A stretch of 8,128 bases of DNA. Origin: a bacterium BMS3Bbin02. Its GTDB lineage: Bacteria; Actinomycetota; Acidimicrobiia; Spongiisociales; UBA5794. Numbering within the stretch: the first letter of the stretch is position 1; the number at the start of each line of letters is the position of its first letter. The DNA lies in contig BDTL01000142.1 of NCBI GenBank assembly GCA_002898115.1, positions 1 to 8,128 on the forward strand. Reading direction: 5' to 3'. The notes below the pieces were generated by a model. The model searched no databases and was not told the origin of the DNA. It was given only the letters and a program-made list of their open reading frames with translations. A program made the translations under genes and the position numbers. Of the stretch, positions 1 through 6,691 are shown piece after piece.

Positions 1-531
1 AGCTTTTACAACGATGATTCAATCAACATCCGCAATCGTCCCGAGAACGGTGGGGGAGCGATCATGGACATCGGCTGTTACAACATCAATGTGGCACGGA
101 TGCTGTTCGGAGCTGAGCCGGTGCGGATCGAGTCGGTGATCCATCGCGATGCTGGAATGGGGATAGACATCCTGAGCTCGGCGATTCTCGTTTTTCCCGG
201 TGGCGGGCAATCCACGTTCACATGCTCAACGCGAGCGGACAACGCCCAACGGGTTCACATTGTCGGCACGGTGGGCCGAATCGAATTCGAGGTCCCGTTC
301 AACCCGCCGCCGGACCGCGAAACGAGAATCTTCGTGACGGTAGACGGCGATCCGGTGGCGGCGAATGCCACGGAGACGATCGTATTCCCTGCCGTGGATC
401 AATACACAGTCCAGGCCAGGCTATTTGCCCAGGCTGTTCTTGATGACACGCCGGTTCCCGTCCCGATTTCGGATGCGATCGCCAACATGCGCGTCATCGA
501 AGGTATCCTGGCCACGAGTCCGATGTTGTAG
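1..531 (+). CDS. Gfo/Idh/MocA-family oxidoreductase, C-terminal part (5' end outside window)
   Basis: The frame is open from base 1 to the TAG at 529-531 and gives about 176 residues, roughly half of a typical protein of this family (about 330-350). Near the start is GGGAIMDIGCYNINVARML, a close match to the conserved GGGALMDVGCY-type segment opening the C-terminal substrate-binding domain of dihydrodiol/xylose dehydrogenase-like members. The later stretch VHIVGTVGRIEFEVPF matches the usual G-x-x-G beta-strand region, and the tail ending in DAIANMRVIEGILAT is the typical last helix. The Rossmann NAD(P)-binding domain and the EKP catalytic motif would lie upstream of the window. Such enzymes are cytoplasmic and oxidise or reduce sugars, inositols and related hydroxy compounds with NAD(P). 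The exact substrate is unknown. The ATG at 64 is internal, not the true start. Its position ahead of a sugar-type importer would fit a catabolic role, which is inference. Confidence 0.9.
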   Translation, partial: SFYNDDSINIRNRPENGGGAIMDIGCYNINVARMLFGAEPVRIESVIHRDAGMGIDILSSAILVFPGGGQSTFTCSTRADNAQRVHIVGTVGRIEFEVPFNPPPDRETRIFVTVDGDPVAANATETIVFPAVDQYTVQARLFAQAVLDDTPVPVPISDAIANMRVIEGILATSPML

Positions 532-566
532 CGTCTCGGAGCTGAGGCCGGCAAGGAAAACGTGAC

Positions 567-1031
567 ATGACTCAAGATGACTGGGACTCTCTCGTCGGTG
601 AAGACGATGTCGCGGAACCCTGGCGACGCTTTGTCGGATTCACTATCGACTGGATGGTCCTCGTCATGATCGCCCTGGTCATCGTTGCGGCGCTCGGGAT
701 CGATCTCGGCGGCGGAGATGCTCTGCGGTTGCCCACCTCGGCCAGGTTCGTTCAGGGACTCGTTGTCGCGGCGTACTACATCGGGTTCACTATGTCGGGC
801 GGCCAGACGCCCGGCAAGATGTTGATCGGCACCAGGGTGGTGATGGAACGATCCGCGCGGATTCCCGGTCTTGGCCCATCGGCACTGCGCTGGCTAGTGC
901 CAGGCGTTTTCGTGTTCCTGCCTGGAGTCAGCGTTATTTCCGCGGTCATCTACGGCTGGCTGCTCTTTGACACTCGTCGTCGAGGGCTGCACGACAAGGC
1001 AGCGAAGACGGTGGTGGTACGTGCGCGCTAG
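567..1031 (+). CDS. RDD-family small integral membrane protein
   Basis: This 154-residue protein has the features of the RDD family. WRRFVGFTID at about 19-28 carries the Arg and Asp leading into the first membrane helix (about 27-45). A second hydrophobic stretch lies near 61-76, followed by GGQTPGKMLIGTRVV (78-92), the family's central motif. A third helix (about 110-133) is followed by RRGLHDKAAKTVVV (138-151), the second Asp-containing signature. Family function is mostly unknown; some members have been linked to ion or osmolyte transport, which cannot be assigned here. The ATG at 567 is preceded by AAGGA at 553-557 at good spacing, 36 bases after the oxidoreductase stop, so it may share that transcript. 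Its 3' end overlaps the start of the following lipoprotein gene by 11 bases, suggesting translational coupling. Length and motifs are complete, with no sign of damage. Confidence 0.88.
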   Translation: MTQDDWDSLVGEDDVAEPWRRFVGFTIDWMVLVMIALVIVAALGIDLGGGDALRLPTSARFVQGLVVAAYYIGFTMSGGQTPGKMLIGTRVVMERSARIPGLGPSALRWLVPGVFVFLPGVSVISAVIYGWLLFDTRRRGLHDKAAKTVVVRAR

Positions 1032-1766
1032 CTCGGTTCGCGTTGCCGTCGTTCTCCTGCTGTCTAGCGCGGTATTGGCTGCCTGCACGACATCTCGTTC
1101 CTCGGATTTGCCGAATTCGGTCACGGCGGATCTGATCCTCACCGGTCTTCGCAATCCGCGTGGCGTCGCTGTGGATGCTTAGGTGGGGTTCTGGTGGCGG
1201 AGGCCGGCCTGGGAGATGACGCCGCGGACGTGACGCAACGCACGGGAAGGCTCACCAGATTCATCGACCGAAACGGCGATGGTGACTTCACAGATCCGGG
1301 AGAAACTGAGCGGTGGTTCGAGCATTTCGCCAGCTACAACGCCATGAACGTCTATGCGACGGGCCGAGACGAGGTGAGCGGTCCGAGCGACATCACCGTG
1401 CATGGCGATGGTCGGGTGTTTCTCTCGGTGGATGTCACTATCGACGAGTTCGGCAACATCTTCGTTGTCGAGATGGCGGCCGACTACGCGGAGCTGTTCG
1501 GCCGTGGGGCCGACCTGGGAGACCCGAATGCCCCTCCTCGGCACGGCGGCTACCTCAGATTCGGTGGCAAGGTCACGGTTTATCCACAGGACGGTAGCCC
1601 GCACCGCGTCCTTCAAGGGGGACTTGACACTCCCACCAACATCACGTTGGCGGACGATGGCAGCCTCTATGTGTCTACGGGCCGGGGTACTCCGGCAAGA
1701 CCCATCCCCGGCCCGGATGGGCCAACGGTGATCGTTGGGCGAGTGTTTCGCATCACTGGGTTCTGA
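1021..1766 (+). pseudogene. Secreted lipoprotein with beta-propeller-like (ScyD/ScyE or NHL/SMP-30-like) body, frame broken near 1179
   Basis: Translation from the GTG at 1021 gives a signal peptide with the lipobox VLAAC (Cys about residue 22), then ILTGLRNPRGVAVDA and a TAG at 1180-1182. The adjoining frame continues the same protein at once: GGVLVAEAG, then DITVHGDGRVFLS, VTIDEFGNIFVVEM and PTNITLADDGSLYVSTGRG, ending at TGA 1764-1766. Adding one base at about 1179 rejoins them as GLRNPRGVAVDAxGGVLVAEAG, the usual opening blade of ScyD/ScyE-type and related propeller proteins. The repaired product would be about 248 residues, shorter than the 330 or more usual for such proteins, so an internal deletion is possible. 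Automated callers may instead place a gene at 1194-1766 from an internal GTG. The protein would be anchored outside the membrane. Its ligand or activity is unknown. The lesion is either a real mutation or a consensus error. No good ribosome site precedes the GTG, consistent with coupling to the overlapping RDD gene. Confidence 0.72.
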
Positions 1767-1819
1767 GAGGTGGTCAGCCGGTGTGTAGGTGATCGACGCG
1801 TGCTGTTCGTGCACATCAT

Positions 1820-1853
1820 GTGAACGTTCACTTGCAATCGTATGAACGTTGAT
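1820..1853. promoter_or_regulatory. Paired LacI/GalR-like operators upstream of the importer
   Basis: GTGAACGTTCAC at 1820-1831 is a perfect 12-bp palindrome with a central CG, in the style of LacI/GalR-family operators. A second, imperfect copy, ATGAACGTTGAT at 1842-1853, shares the TGAACGTT core. The two centres are 22 bp apart, about two helical turns, so two dimers could bind the same face of the DNA. They lie about 150-180 bases before the binding-protein start, a sensible place to control a sugar importer. No regulator gene is in the window, so the cognate protein is unidentified. Confidence 0.55.
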
Positions 1854-1861
1854 CCTAAGGT
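1833..1861 (+). promoter_or_regulatory. Candidate promoter for the ABC importer operon
   Basis: TTGCAA at 1833-1838 resembles a -35 box. Seventeen bases later TAAGGT (1856-1861) keeps the T-A...T skeleton of a -10 box. The second operator-like palindrome lies inside the spacer and the first ends just before the -35, so a bound repressor would block polymerase. The -10 match is weak (3 of 6 to the E. coli consensus), so this is only a candidate. It implies a leader of roughly 135 bases before the binding-protein start. Confidence 0.33.
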
Positions 1862-1966
1862 CATGCTCGATCGGGTATTGGCGACAAGGAAGGCCAGGGA
1901 ACCAGGTGCAGACCGACCTGTCGGACTCATTGAGGTTCTCTCCTTTTCTCGTCGTCTCTAAGGGAT

Positions 1967-2014
1967 GAGGAGTGGCATGTTGAAACGGAAGAGGAGTTGC
2001 ATATGAAGCGGAGA
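1967..2014 (+). repeat. Imperfect tandem duplication (about 24 bp x 2) of the translation-start region
   Basis: Bases 1967-1990 and 1991-2014 align closely. Both begin GAGGAGT, followed one base later by GCAT, then an ATG or ATG-like start, TGAA and CGGA. There are a few substitutions and one small indel. Each copy carries a Shine-Dalgarno-like GAGGAG and a start codon. The second copy initiates the binding protein at 2003 (GAGGAG at 1991-1996, six bases of spacing). The first initiates a tiny ORF from 1977. Confidence 0.7.
1977..2006 (+). other. Possible nine-residue leader ORF overlapping the binding-protein start
   Basis: ATG at 1977 follows GAGGAG (1967-1972) with a four-base spacer and reads MLKRKRSCI before TGA at 2004-2006. 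That stop overlaps the binding-protein ATG (2003-2005) as ATGA, the classic geometry for re-initiation. The peptide resembles the basic start of the downstream protein (MKRRKKR), as expected if it arose from the duplication of the start region. Whether it is translated cannot be told from sequence. Confidence 0.35.
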
Positions 2015-3475
2015 AAGAAGCGTCTTCCAGGGTTGATGATCCTGGGGATCGCATTCGCACTGGTCGCGGCTGCTTGCGCGGGCGCCGACACAGTCGATAC
2101 ACCACCGGAGACGGTCATTGTCGAAGTCGAGGTACCCGGCGTGACGGTTACTTCGATCGTGGAAGTGGAAGTGGAAGTCCCCACCGGCGGCGAGCTCATC
2201 ACGCTCGTGGCTCGATGCAGGGCGAAACAATCCATCGAGGAAGGGCGTTGCAACAACCTCCTGAGAGGCGTCGTTGACGCCAACGCCGCACTCGAAGCAT
2301 CAGGCGACGATCGTCGTGTCCAGGTCAAGATCATCCAGGACAACCCCGCCGCGGGCGACTACGTCACCGAGTTTGAGCTTTCCTCGGCAGCGGGCGAGGC
2401 GCCTGACATCATCGCGGCCGCCGCTGTGAACGTCGGCACCTGGGGTGCGTCCGGTATTATCGCTGACGTGACCGACATGATCGGTGACTATCCGGAGTTC
2501 GATGACATTGTTCCCTCGTTGTGGGCGTCTACCGAGCTCAACGATCGCCGCTACGGCGTCCCCCTGGATGCTGAGGCGCGACCGCTATACTTCCGCAAGG
2601 ACCTTCTTGCCGAGTTGGGCTGGAGCCAGGCAGAAATCGATAGCTTGCCTGCCAGGCTCGCGAGTGGCGAATACACGTGGGAGGACATGTTCGACACTGC
2701 AGAAGAGGCCGTGGATGCCGGCGTCGTGGATCCGGGGTTCGGCTGGTGGCCTCGTCCGAAGAACGGTCCCGACTTCCTGTACTACTACTACGCAGCCGGT
2801 GGCGAGCTCATGGACCCGAGCGGGGCGTTGATCTACGACACCGCGGCAGCGAAGATCGTTTATGAGATCATGGGCGACGCGGTCGCCCGTGACATCCTGC
2901 TCGACACCCGTCTCGACGGGGACTGGGGCAACTGGCACAACGGTGTTGCTTTCGGAAACGTTCTCTTCTGGTTCGCCGGTTCATGGCAATGGGCGGAGTG
3001 GGCCGAATTCTTCGTCGCCGATCTCGGTGGTGAGGAGTATCTCTTCGAGAACGTCGGTTTCGGTCCCATCCCGGCTCTTGCTAGGGGAACCAACACACCG
3101 ATCACCTTGACGAATCCGTTTGCCTACATGGTGAGCTCGGCCACGGAGAACGTTGATCTCGCCCTCTTGGTCATTTCCAAGGCGACGACCACGGAACTCA
3201 ACACCGAGTACGCATTGGCAAGTGGCAAGCTGGGGATCCTGAAATCACAGGCGGACTACGAGCCGTACACGAGTGCAAGGTTCCAGAGTGAGATGGCACC
3301 GATTCTCGAGTTCACGACCTTCCAGCCCAACAGTCCGTTCTTCAGCGCATGGTCTGACGCCTACTACCTTGGGATCGCGGCCGTTGTGTCCGGCGAGGCG
3401 ACCCCGGAGGAAGCAGTCGACATAGTCGTGGACCAGCTTGAGAACGAGCTCGGCGACAACGTGATCATCAAGTAA
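2003..3475 (+). CDS. ABC importer extracellular solute-binding lipoprotein (carbohydrate type, family 1-like)
   Basis: This 490-residue protein captures substrate outside the cell and delivers it to the permease pair encoded next. A basic start (MKRRKKR) and a hydrophobic stretch lead to the lipobox VAAAC, with the lipidated Cys at residue 25. Residues about 38-60 form a Val/Glu-rich linker in two similar units (VEVEVP, then VEVEVEVP). The folded domain starts near 64. Cys72 and Cys83 could form a disulfide. Later landmarks typical of sugar-binding proteins are YGVPLDAEARPLYFRKDLL, the aromatic FLYYYYAAGGELMDPSG and the Trp-rich FWFAGSWQWAEW. The aromatic residues would suit stacking on sugar rings. 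ATG 2003 is chosen over the in-frame TTG at 1997 because GAGGAG at 1991-1996 is ideally spaced and would overlap too closely with the TTG. The gene is first in the importer operon, behind the operator-like sites. The substrate is not identifiable. The frame is intact and of normal length. Confidence 0.92.
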   Translation: MKRRKKRLPGLMILGIAFALVAAACAGADTVDTPPETVIVEVEVPGVTVTSIVEVEVEVPTGGELITLVARCRAKQSIEEGRCNNLLRGVVDANAALEASGDDRRVQVKIIQDNPAAGDYVTEFELSSAAGEAPDIIAAAAVNVGTWGASGIIADVTDMIGDYPEFDDIVPSLWASTELNDRRYGVPLDAEARPLYFRKDLLAELGWSQAEIDSLPARLASGEYTWEDMFDTAEEAVDAGVVDPGFGWWPRPKNGPDFLYYYYAAGGELMDPSGALIYDTAAAKIVYEIMGDAVARDILLDTRLDGDWGNWHNGVAFGNVLFWFAGSWQWAEWAEFFVADLGGEEYLFENVGFGPIPALARGTNTPITLTNPFAYMVSSATENVDLALLVISKATTTELNTEYALASGKLGILKSQADYEPYTSARFQSEMAPILEFTTFQPNSPFFSAWSDAYYLGIAAVVSGEATPEEAVDIVVDQLENELGDNVIIK

Positions 3476-3492
3476 CGCGCACCGACAGTTGC

Positions 3493-3525
3493 AGGTGGGG
3501 GAGGGACTCGTTCCCACCCCCACCT
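3493..3525 (+). terminator. Strong intra-operon hairpin after the binding-protein gene (partial terminator or mRNA stabiliser)
   Basis: The left arm 3493-3506 (AGGTGGGGGAGGGA) pairs with 3512-3525 (TTCCCACCCCCACCT is 3511-3525). This gives 13 base pairs with one A-A mismatch (3502/3516) around a five-base loop. No run of T follows, so a full Rho-independent terminator is unlikely. Its place, 17 bases after the binding-protein stop and before the permease, is where many importer operons carry hairpins that protect the upstream mRNA or thin out transcription, giving more binding protein than permease. The structure is seen in the sequence; the role is inferred. Confidence 0.7.
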
Positions 3526-3559
3526 CTCCATTTCAGTCCGCCTGAGAGGTCGCGATCGG

Positions 3560-4561
3560 ATGACACCGCCGTTGGAAAAGGAGGCCCTGGTTAGGGCTGC
3601 AGTCGGAGAGCCCGGGTCGACGCGCCGGACGCTCGGTCGGCGTGTGCGTTCCACGGCGACCGCCTACGGTTTCCTGGGACCGACGATTGCGTTGGTACTC
3701 ACCTTCTTTGTCGTGCCCGGCATCCTGCTGCTGATCCTCAGCTTCACCGACCTTGCCAGCGTCAACTTCGGCGATCCCTGGAACTTCGTGGGATTCGCCA
3801 ATTTCGAGCGGCTCTTCACCGACCGGTTTTTTCCCAAGATCCTGCGTAACACCGTCTTCTACGTCTTTACGACGCTGATCTTGTTCAACCTTGGTCTCGC
3901 TCTCGTGCTGGCGCTCGTGACGACCAACATCCCGCGGCGCTCGGGGTTCTTCTTCCGACTCGTATGGCTGCTGCCCCGTCTCACACCATCGGTGGTGTAC
4001 ATCCTCATGTGGAAGCGGATCGCCCAGGCGGAACCGTTCGGTATCTATAACCAGCTTGTCCCGGAGTTTCTCGGCGCATCCGGGGGCAACCTCTTTCTGG
4101 GCGGGAGTCCCTGGACGTTTGTGATCCTCACAAATGGATTTATCGGAGCTTCCTTCGGCATGATCATCTTCACGTCCGCCCTCCTGTCGATCCCGGAGGA
4201 TCTCCTCACGGCGGCCAAGGTCGACGGGGCATCCACGTGGAGGATCATCCGCGACATCAAGCTTCCCCTGATCAAGTGGCCGCTGCTGTTCATTGCGACG
4301 TATCAGACGCTGTCGCTGCTCACCTCGTTCGAGTACATCCTTCTGCTGACTGAGGGCGGCCCCGGCTTGTTCACTACCGAGGTGTGGGCGCTGACGGCGT
4401 ACAAGCGCGCCTTTGCCAGCTACGCGGGGAATAGTCAATGGGCTTTTGGTGCGACGTGGGCGATCGTCCTCGTCACGGTGGCGCTGATGTTCGCCGTCGT
4501 CTACGTGAAGCTGTTCAAGTTCAAGGAGCTCATCCAAGAGCCTAGGATCGACAACTTATGA
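3560..4561 (+). CDS. ABC carbohydrate-type importer permease, MalF/UgpA-like
   Basis: This 333-residue inner-membrane subunit forms half of the translocation channel. After a basic cytoplasmic start (about 1-35), the first membrane helix covers about 38-60, and several more follow across the protein. The EAA loop that docks on the ATPase is clear: E213 begins EDLLTAAKVDGA, with Gly at 223, and IKLP ends at Pro236, matching the EAA...G...I.LP pattern. The segment LLLTEGGPGLFTTEVWALTAYKRAF is typical of the last periplasmic loop of MalF-like proteins. The ATG at 3560 has GAGAGG at 3544-3549 with a ten-base spacer. It follows the binding-protein gene by 84 bases, which include a hairpin, and is followed three bases later by its partner permease. 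The length is normal and no damage is seen. The substrate is unknown. Confidence 0.93.
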   Translation: MTPPLEKEALVRAAVGEPGSTRRTLGRRVRSTATAYGFLGPTIALVLTFFVVPGILLLILSFTDLASVNFGDPWNFVGFANFERLFTDRFFPKILRNTVFYVFTTLILFNLGLALVLALVTTNIPRRSGFFFRLVWLLPRLTPSVVYILMWKRIAQAEPFGIYNQLVPEFLGASGGNLFLGGSPWTFVILTNGFIGASFGMIIFTSALLSIPEDLLTAAKVDGASTWRIIRDIKLPLIKWPLLFIATYQTLSLLTSFEYILLLTEGGPGLFTTEVWALTAYKRAFASYAGNSQWAFGATWAIVLVTVALMFAVVYVKLFKFKELIQEPRIDNL

Positions 4562-4564
4562 GCC

Positions 4565-5476
4565 ATGACCACCACTGAGATCGCACCACCAATCCGCCCT
4601 GTCGGCCCACTCCCCAAAACCCGCGAGAAGATGGGTCGCCGCTTCGCGTACGGCTTTCTCATCCTCTCGATCGTGCCGATTCTGATCGGCTACTCGTGGT
4701 TGGTCATCGCCACTTTCTCGTTTCGCACCGAAGGCCTCTTACCCCGTAATGCCGAGGGGGGCATCGGTGGTTTCACACTCCGCAACTGGGACTTCGTCAC
4801 CGACGCCGCCATCTGGAATGCCATGCTCAACTCGCTTCTGATCGCCGTGGCGATGGTGATCGGCGTCGGCGTCGCCTCGGCAGCCGGTGGGTACGCCCTG
4901 TCTCGGTTCAAGTTCGCCGGTCGCAAAGCTTTCCTTACAGGCACCCTCGTGCTGCATGCCTTCAAGGCCGAGATGCTGCTCATCGCCATTTTCTTCGTGC
5001 TGCGCTCGCTGGGAGACATCCCGATCATCGGAGGCTTCATAGGCTTCAACACGGTGGGTGGAGTGGCGCTGGTGATGATCGCTCTCGAGCTCCCGCTCGG
5101 CATTTGGCTGATGAAGGGTTTCTTCGACAACCTCCCCTGGGACATGGAACGGGCTGCGCTGATCGACGGTGCGTCCCGATTCCGGGTGTGGTGGCAGATC
5201 ATGCTGCCCCAGGTGCGCCCCGGCCTCGCCGCGCTCTCCCTCTTCACCTTTATCGCAGGCTGGAACGCCTACCTCGTGCCTTTCACCTTCACCGTCGGCA
5301 GCAAGGTTGCGAACATGCCGGTGTTTCTGAACCAGCTCATCAGTGATACCGCACCGACGAATTGGAATCAGGTGGCGGCCGTCGGCATGTTCCAGATGGT
5401 TCCATTGATCATCTTCTTTATCTTCACCCAGGAGTTGCTCCTGAATATCTACGCCGGCGGCTCGAAAGGTACGTGA
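4565..5476 (+). CDS. ABC carbohydrate-type importer permease, MalG/UgpE-like
   Basis: This 303-residue subunit pairs with the preceding permease to build the channel. A hydrophobic first helix (about 28-50) is followed by the typical periplasmic segment with FTLRNWDFVTD, then NAMLNSLLIAVAMVIGVGVASAAGGYALSRFKFAGR, the hallmark of MalG-like proteins. The EAA loop reads ERAALIDGASRF from Glu195, with Gly202 and LP at 214-215. The C-terminal helix ends in QELLLNIYAGGSKGT, close to the common ending of this family. The start at 4565 is three bases after the previous stop and has no well-spaced ribosome site of its own. AGGA at 4544-4547 suits a short ATG-started frame at 4558 better, so translation is probably coupled to the upstream gene. 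The frame is intact and of normal length. Confidence 0.93.
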   Translation: MTTTEIAPPIRPVGPLPKTREKMGRRFAYGFLILSIVPILIGYSWLVIATFSFRTEGLLPRNAEGGIGGFTLRNWDFVTDAAIWNAMLNSLLIAVAMVIGVGVASAAGGYALSRFKFAGRKAFLTGTLVLHAFKAEMLLIAIFFVLRSLGDIPIIGGFIGFNTVGGVALVMIALELPLGIWLMKGFFDNLPWDMERAALIDGASRFRVWWQIMLPQVRPGLAALSLFTFIAGWNAYLVPFTFTVGSKVANMPVFLNQLISDTAPTNWNQVAAVGMFQMVPLIIFFIFTQELLLNIYAGGSKGT

Positions 5477-5506
5477 TGCTCACCATCGACGAGAAGGGTT
5501 TTTGAT

Positions 5507-6607
5507 ATGAGGGTCGAACTCGACAACCTGAGCAAGTCGTGGGATGGCGTCGTTGGCGCAGATCGCATCACGCTCGACATTGCCGACGGTGATCTTGTGG
5601 CGTTCCTCGGCCCGTCCGGATGCGGAAAGACAACGACTCTGCTCATGGTGGCCGGGATCTACAAGCCCACGGGAGGAACCATCTCTTTTGACGGGCGAGT
5701 CGTCAACGAGGTCGCTCCCAAGGATCGTGGCATCGGCATGGTGTTCCAGAGCTACGCCCTCTACCCCCATATGACGGTGTTCGGGAACATCAGCTATCCG
5801 CTCAGGATCCAAAAGGTGAACAAGGGTGAGATCCGGGAGCGCGTCCAGCGGGTGGCCGACATGATGGGCATCGGGGATCTGTTGGATCGTAACATCGCTC
5901 AGCTCTCGGGCGGGCAGCAACAGCGTGTGTCTCTGGGGCGCGCCTTGGTGAAGGAGCCGCAGCTCTTGCTCTTCGACGAGCCGCTTTCGAATCTCGACGC
6001 CCGTCTCCGATTGTCGATGCGTGGGGAGATCAAACGACTCCAGGATGGGCTGGGTATCACGTCGATCTACGTGACTCACGACCAGGTAGAGGCAATGACG
6101 ATGGCCGACAAGATCGCAGTGATGTCGAAAGGTGTCCTCCAGGCATACGACGTCCCGGAGGATCTCTATGACCGCCCCAAGACGTTGTTCGTTGCGGGGT
6201 TCGTGGGCAACCCTCCGATGAATTTCTTCGACGTCGAGATAATGCGCACAGACGGCGACTTCCGTGCGAAGAGCGGGGCGATCGATCTCGTCCTTCCGGC
6301 TGACCGGGCAGAAAAGGCGGCAGCCGCCAAGGGCAAGGTCATTATGGGGATACGGCCGGAGGACGTGGACCTGGTCGACGACTCGGCGCCGGCGGGGGAA
6401 GGTCTCACGCTCACGGGAGAGATCACGGTTGTCGAGCCACTGGGACGGGAGGACCTCCTGGGAGTGGGCATCAACGGTGTTGACATGCACGTGCTGGTCG
6501 ACAAGGCCAGGGGTGTCAGGGTTGGGGACTCCGTCGACTTCGTTTTCAATACGAGCAGAGTCCAGTTTTTCGATCCAGAGACCGAACTATCGTTTCTTTG
6601 GGCCTGA
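5507..6607 (+). CDS. ABC importer ATPase subunit, MalK/UgpC/MsmX-like
   Basis: This 366-residue cytoplasmic ATPase powers the importer. All nucleotide-binding motifs are present: Walker A GPSGCGKTT (35-43), Q-loop VFQSYALYPHMTV (Gln81), signature LSGGQQQR (133-140), Walker B LLLFDE (153-158, catalytic Glu158), D-loop SNLD (161-164) and switch His190 in VTHDQ. Beyond about residue 235 is the regulatory MalK-type OB-fold (TOBE) domain, including MGIRPEDVDLV and EPLGREDLLGV. Full length is normal for this class, which often serves several sugar importers. GAGAAGG at 5491-5497 lies nine bases before the ATG. The gap from the permease is 30 bases, so it belongs to the same transcript. Nothing is missing. 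The presence of a dedicated ATPase suggests the importer is self-contained. Confidence 0.95.
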   Translation: MRVELDNLSKSWDGVVGADRITLDIADGDLVAFLGPSGCGKTTTLLMVAGIYKPTGGTISFDGRVVNEVAPKDRGIGMVFQSYALYPHMTVFGNISYPLRIQKVNKGEIRERVQRVADMMGIGDLLDRNIAQLSGGQQQRVSLGRALVKEPQLLLFDEPLSNLDARLRLSMRGEIKRLQDGLGITSIYVTHDQVEAMTMADKIAVMSKGVLQAYDVPEDLYDRPKTLFVAGFVGNPPMNFFDVEIMRTDGDFRAKSGAIDLVLPADRAEKAAAAKGKVIMGIRPEDVDLVDDSAPAGEGLTLTGEITVVEPLGREDLLGVGINGVDMHVLVDKARGVRVGDSVDFVFNTSRVQFFDPETELSFLWA

Positions 6608-6691
6608 CAGCGAACAACCGACAGCACACACTGCCTGTTGTCTGCTATCCGATGTCTGGCGTCTGGCGATTCGCTATTGTGCGTCGAGTCC

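Noticed and set aside
1863..1961. 32-residue ORF in the leader of the importer operon
   Set aside because: It has only a poorly spaced AAGG before its ATG and no recognisable motif. It probably opens by chance in GC-rich DNA.
1179..2105. Minus-strand open frame spanning the first propeller gene and the regulatory gap
   Set aside because: It crosses the operators and promoter region and has no recognisable domain. The plus strand shows a lipobox and propeller strands.
3533..4537. Long minus-strand open frame opposite the first permease
   Set aside because: Its translation is rich in charged residues and Gln without any domain, as expected for the antisense of a membrane protein. The plus strand encodes a clear permease.
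4558..4578. Six-codon ORF starting ATGA on the stop of the first permease
   Set aside because: It is very short. It is noted only because AGGA at 4544 is well spaced for it; the real gene starts at 4565.
5476..5505. Nine-residue ORF (MLTIDEKGF) overlapping the end of the second permease as TGATG
   Set aside because: It has no convincing ribosome site of its own, and the GAGAAGG inside it is best explained as the ribosome site of the ATPase gene.
5480..6490. Long minus-strand open frame opposite the ATPase
   Set aside because: It is a shadow of the GC-rich ATPase gene. The plus strand has every ABC ATPase motif and the minus strand product is His/Arg-rich without a fold signature.
6608..6691. 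Terminator after the ATPase gene
   Set aside because: Only short, bulged pairing (ACAA...TTGT with ACAG/CTG) and no T-run. A tandem GTCTGGC pair at 6654-6667 is too short to interpret.
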